Part shown: positions 63,057-64,000 of the stretch, piece after piece
Layout of the letters: the number at the start of each line of letters is the position of its first letter
Numbering within the stretch: position 1 is the first letter of the stretch
Assembly (NCBI RefSeq): GCF_022163125.1
Contig: NZ_CP091881.1
Span: 3,348,001-3,412,000, forward strand
Source of the DNA: Paenibacillus sp. HWE-109
Lineage (GTDB): Bacteria; Bacillota; Bacilli; Paenibacillales; NBRC-103111
DNA: 64,000 nucleotides
Direction: 5' to 3'
Translations under genes and position numbers: made by a program
The notes under the pieces: generated by a model
Seen by the model: only the letters and a program-made list of their open reading frames with translations
Told to the model about the DNA's origin: nothing
Database searches by the model: none

Positions 63057-64000
63057 ATGGCTTTAGACGGACTAGTCCTTCATGCAATCGTTCACGAACT
63101 GCAGGCGTGCGTAGGAGGCCGCATTAATAAAATTCATCAACCCAGCGAGAATGATATCCTCATGCACATTCGCGCCCAAGGGCAGAATCTCAAGCTGCTG
63201 CTATCAGCCAACCCCACCTACCCAAGGGTACAGCTTACGGAACAATCACAGATCAATCCTATGGATGCTCCCATGTTCTGTATGCTCCTTCGCAAACACT
63301 GTGAGAACGGTATAATTGAAACGGTGGAACAAATTGGCATGGAGCGGGTTATTCGCTTCCAAATCCGCCATCGCGATGAATTAGGCGATATGAGCGTCAA
63401 ACATATCCTTGTGGAAATCATGGGACGACACAGCAATATTATTCTTTTGGATCCAGCAACCGGAGCGATCCTGGACGGTATTCACCATGTAACCCCGGCA
63501 ATCAGTTCTTATCGGATTGTCATGCCCGGAAGCACCTATGTCACACCCCCGGCGCAGGATAAACAAAATCCGCTCGACACCGATGCTGCCGCGTTCCGCG
63601 AAGCGATGGAGCAGGAACTGGCCGAGGATGCTGCGCCAGATCAAAAGAAGCCTGAACAGCGGCTTGTCGCAGCCTTCAGCGGGTTGAGCCCTTTAATTGC
63701 CAAGGAGATCGTCTTCCGCAGCAAACAAAGCGCGGGCAATCAGGAAGAAACAGATACGGCCTCCCTATGGCAGGCGTTCGAAAAAATCATGACGGCTGTA
63801 CGCAATCATCACTATGAGCCTGTGATCGTAGAGCAAGAAAACTCAGGCAAATTATTTTTTGCGATGACGCCGCTTACCCATATTGCAGGTCTTTCTACAA
63901 CCTATCCAACGCCTAGTGCGTGTTTAGAGCATTTTTATGGCGATAAAGCGGAGCGGGATACCGTCAAACAGCGTGTCGCGGATCTGCTGCGTTTTTTACA
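63057..64000 (+). CDS. rqcH: Ribosome quality control protein RqcH (NEMF/FbpA-like), partial
   Basis: 314 residues are visible; the frame runs off the right edge. MALDGLVLHAIVHELQACVGGRINKIHQ is split here as the conserved N-terminus (VGGRINKIHQP) of the NFACT-N domain, followed by PMFCMLLRKH and VEIMGRHSNIIL. RqcH adds alanine tails to chains stalled on 50S subunits. ATG 63057 has TGGAG 11 bp upstream. Earlier names are YloA and fibronectin-binding protein. Confidence 0.93.
   Translation, partial: MALDGLVLHAIVHELQACVGGRINKIHQPSENDILMHIRAQGQNLKLLLSANPTYPRVQLTEQSQINPMDAPMFCMLLRKHCENGIIETVEQIGMERVIRFQIRHRDELGDMSVKHILVEIMGRHSNIILLDPATGAILDGIHHVTPAISSYRIVMPGSTYVTPPAQDKQNPLDTDAAAFREAMEQELAEDAAPDQKKPEQRLVAAFSGLSPLIAKEIVFRSKQSAGNQEETDTASLWQAFEKIMTAVRNHHYEPVIVEQENSGKLFFAMTPLTHIAGLSTTYPTPSACLEHFYGDKAERDTVKQRVADLLRFL

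Overview
The window comes from an endospore-forming Bacillota chromosome, most likely Paenibacillaceae (Paenibacillus or a close relative). It carries SpoVM and a SpoVIF-like protein. From about 35.9 kb to the right edge it holds the conserved Bacillus-type yloA-to-recG block: rqcH, Ca2+-ATPase, yicC, remA, gmk, rpoZ, coaBC, priA, def, fmt, rsmB, rlmN, stp, prkC, rsgA, rpe, spoVM, rpmB, asp23-like, fakA, degV and recG. It also has an LplABC-type sugar uptake locus with a membrane-bound AraC regulator, an arrangement common in Paenibacillus. No rRNA, tRNA or CRISPR array was seen.

Layout. (1) 0-2.9 kb: a partial SRAP protein, a MarR regulator, and the 3' part of an SOS-type operon (YolD-like protein and the C-terminal half of a UvrX-like Y-family DNA polymerase). 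(2) 2.94-20.85 kb: an AT-rich integrated element of about 17.9 kb that interrupts that polymerase gene. The polymerase's N-terminal half, its upstream YolD-like partner and a promoter with two LexA-type boxes lie at 20.8-21.8 kb. (3) 21.9-33.8 kb: a carbohydrate-uptake and degradation operon with a 1,663-residue secreted protein, an AraC-type transmembrane regulator, a solute-binding lipoprotein, two permeases and an esterase-like hydrolase. No ATPase subunit is encoded there. (4) 34-35.8 kb: MepB-like, SpoVIF-like and DUF1294 genes separated by repeats and terminators. (5) 35.9-64 kb: the housekeeping block.

The element is the most interesting part. Its left end encodes three consecutive tyrosine-recombinase-like proteins and a small coiled-coil protein (Tn554/RIT-like logic). 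Both ends carry copies of an ATGTACAT-centred site. The cargo looks like a defence island: a two-gene Pycsar system (nucleotide cyclase plus membrane effector), an ApeA-like HEPN protein, a DGQHR-domain protein divergent from an XRE regulator, a PD-(D/E)XK-like nuclease, a P-loop kinase, and remnants of a type I methyltransferase and a histidine phosphatase. Several left-side cargo genes are separated by copies of a short hairpin repeat. At its right end the element carries its own complete Y-family polymerase plus YolD-like gene, in the same orientation as the interrupted host operon and with its own LexA-like box. The element therefore appears to replace the gene it destroys.

The housekeeping half is nearly all on the minus strand and tightly packed, often with overlapping stops and starts, so it is probably a few long operons. 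They couple nucleotide and folate/methionine metabolism, translation (fmt, def, rsmB, rlmN, rsgA, rpmB), Ser/Thr phosphorylation (prkC/stp), replication restart and recombination (priA, recG), and sporulation or biofilm control (spoVM, remA).
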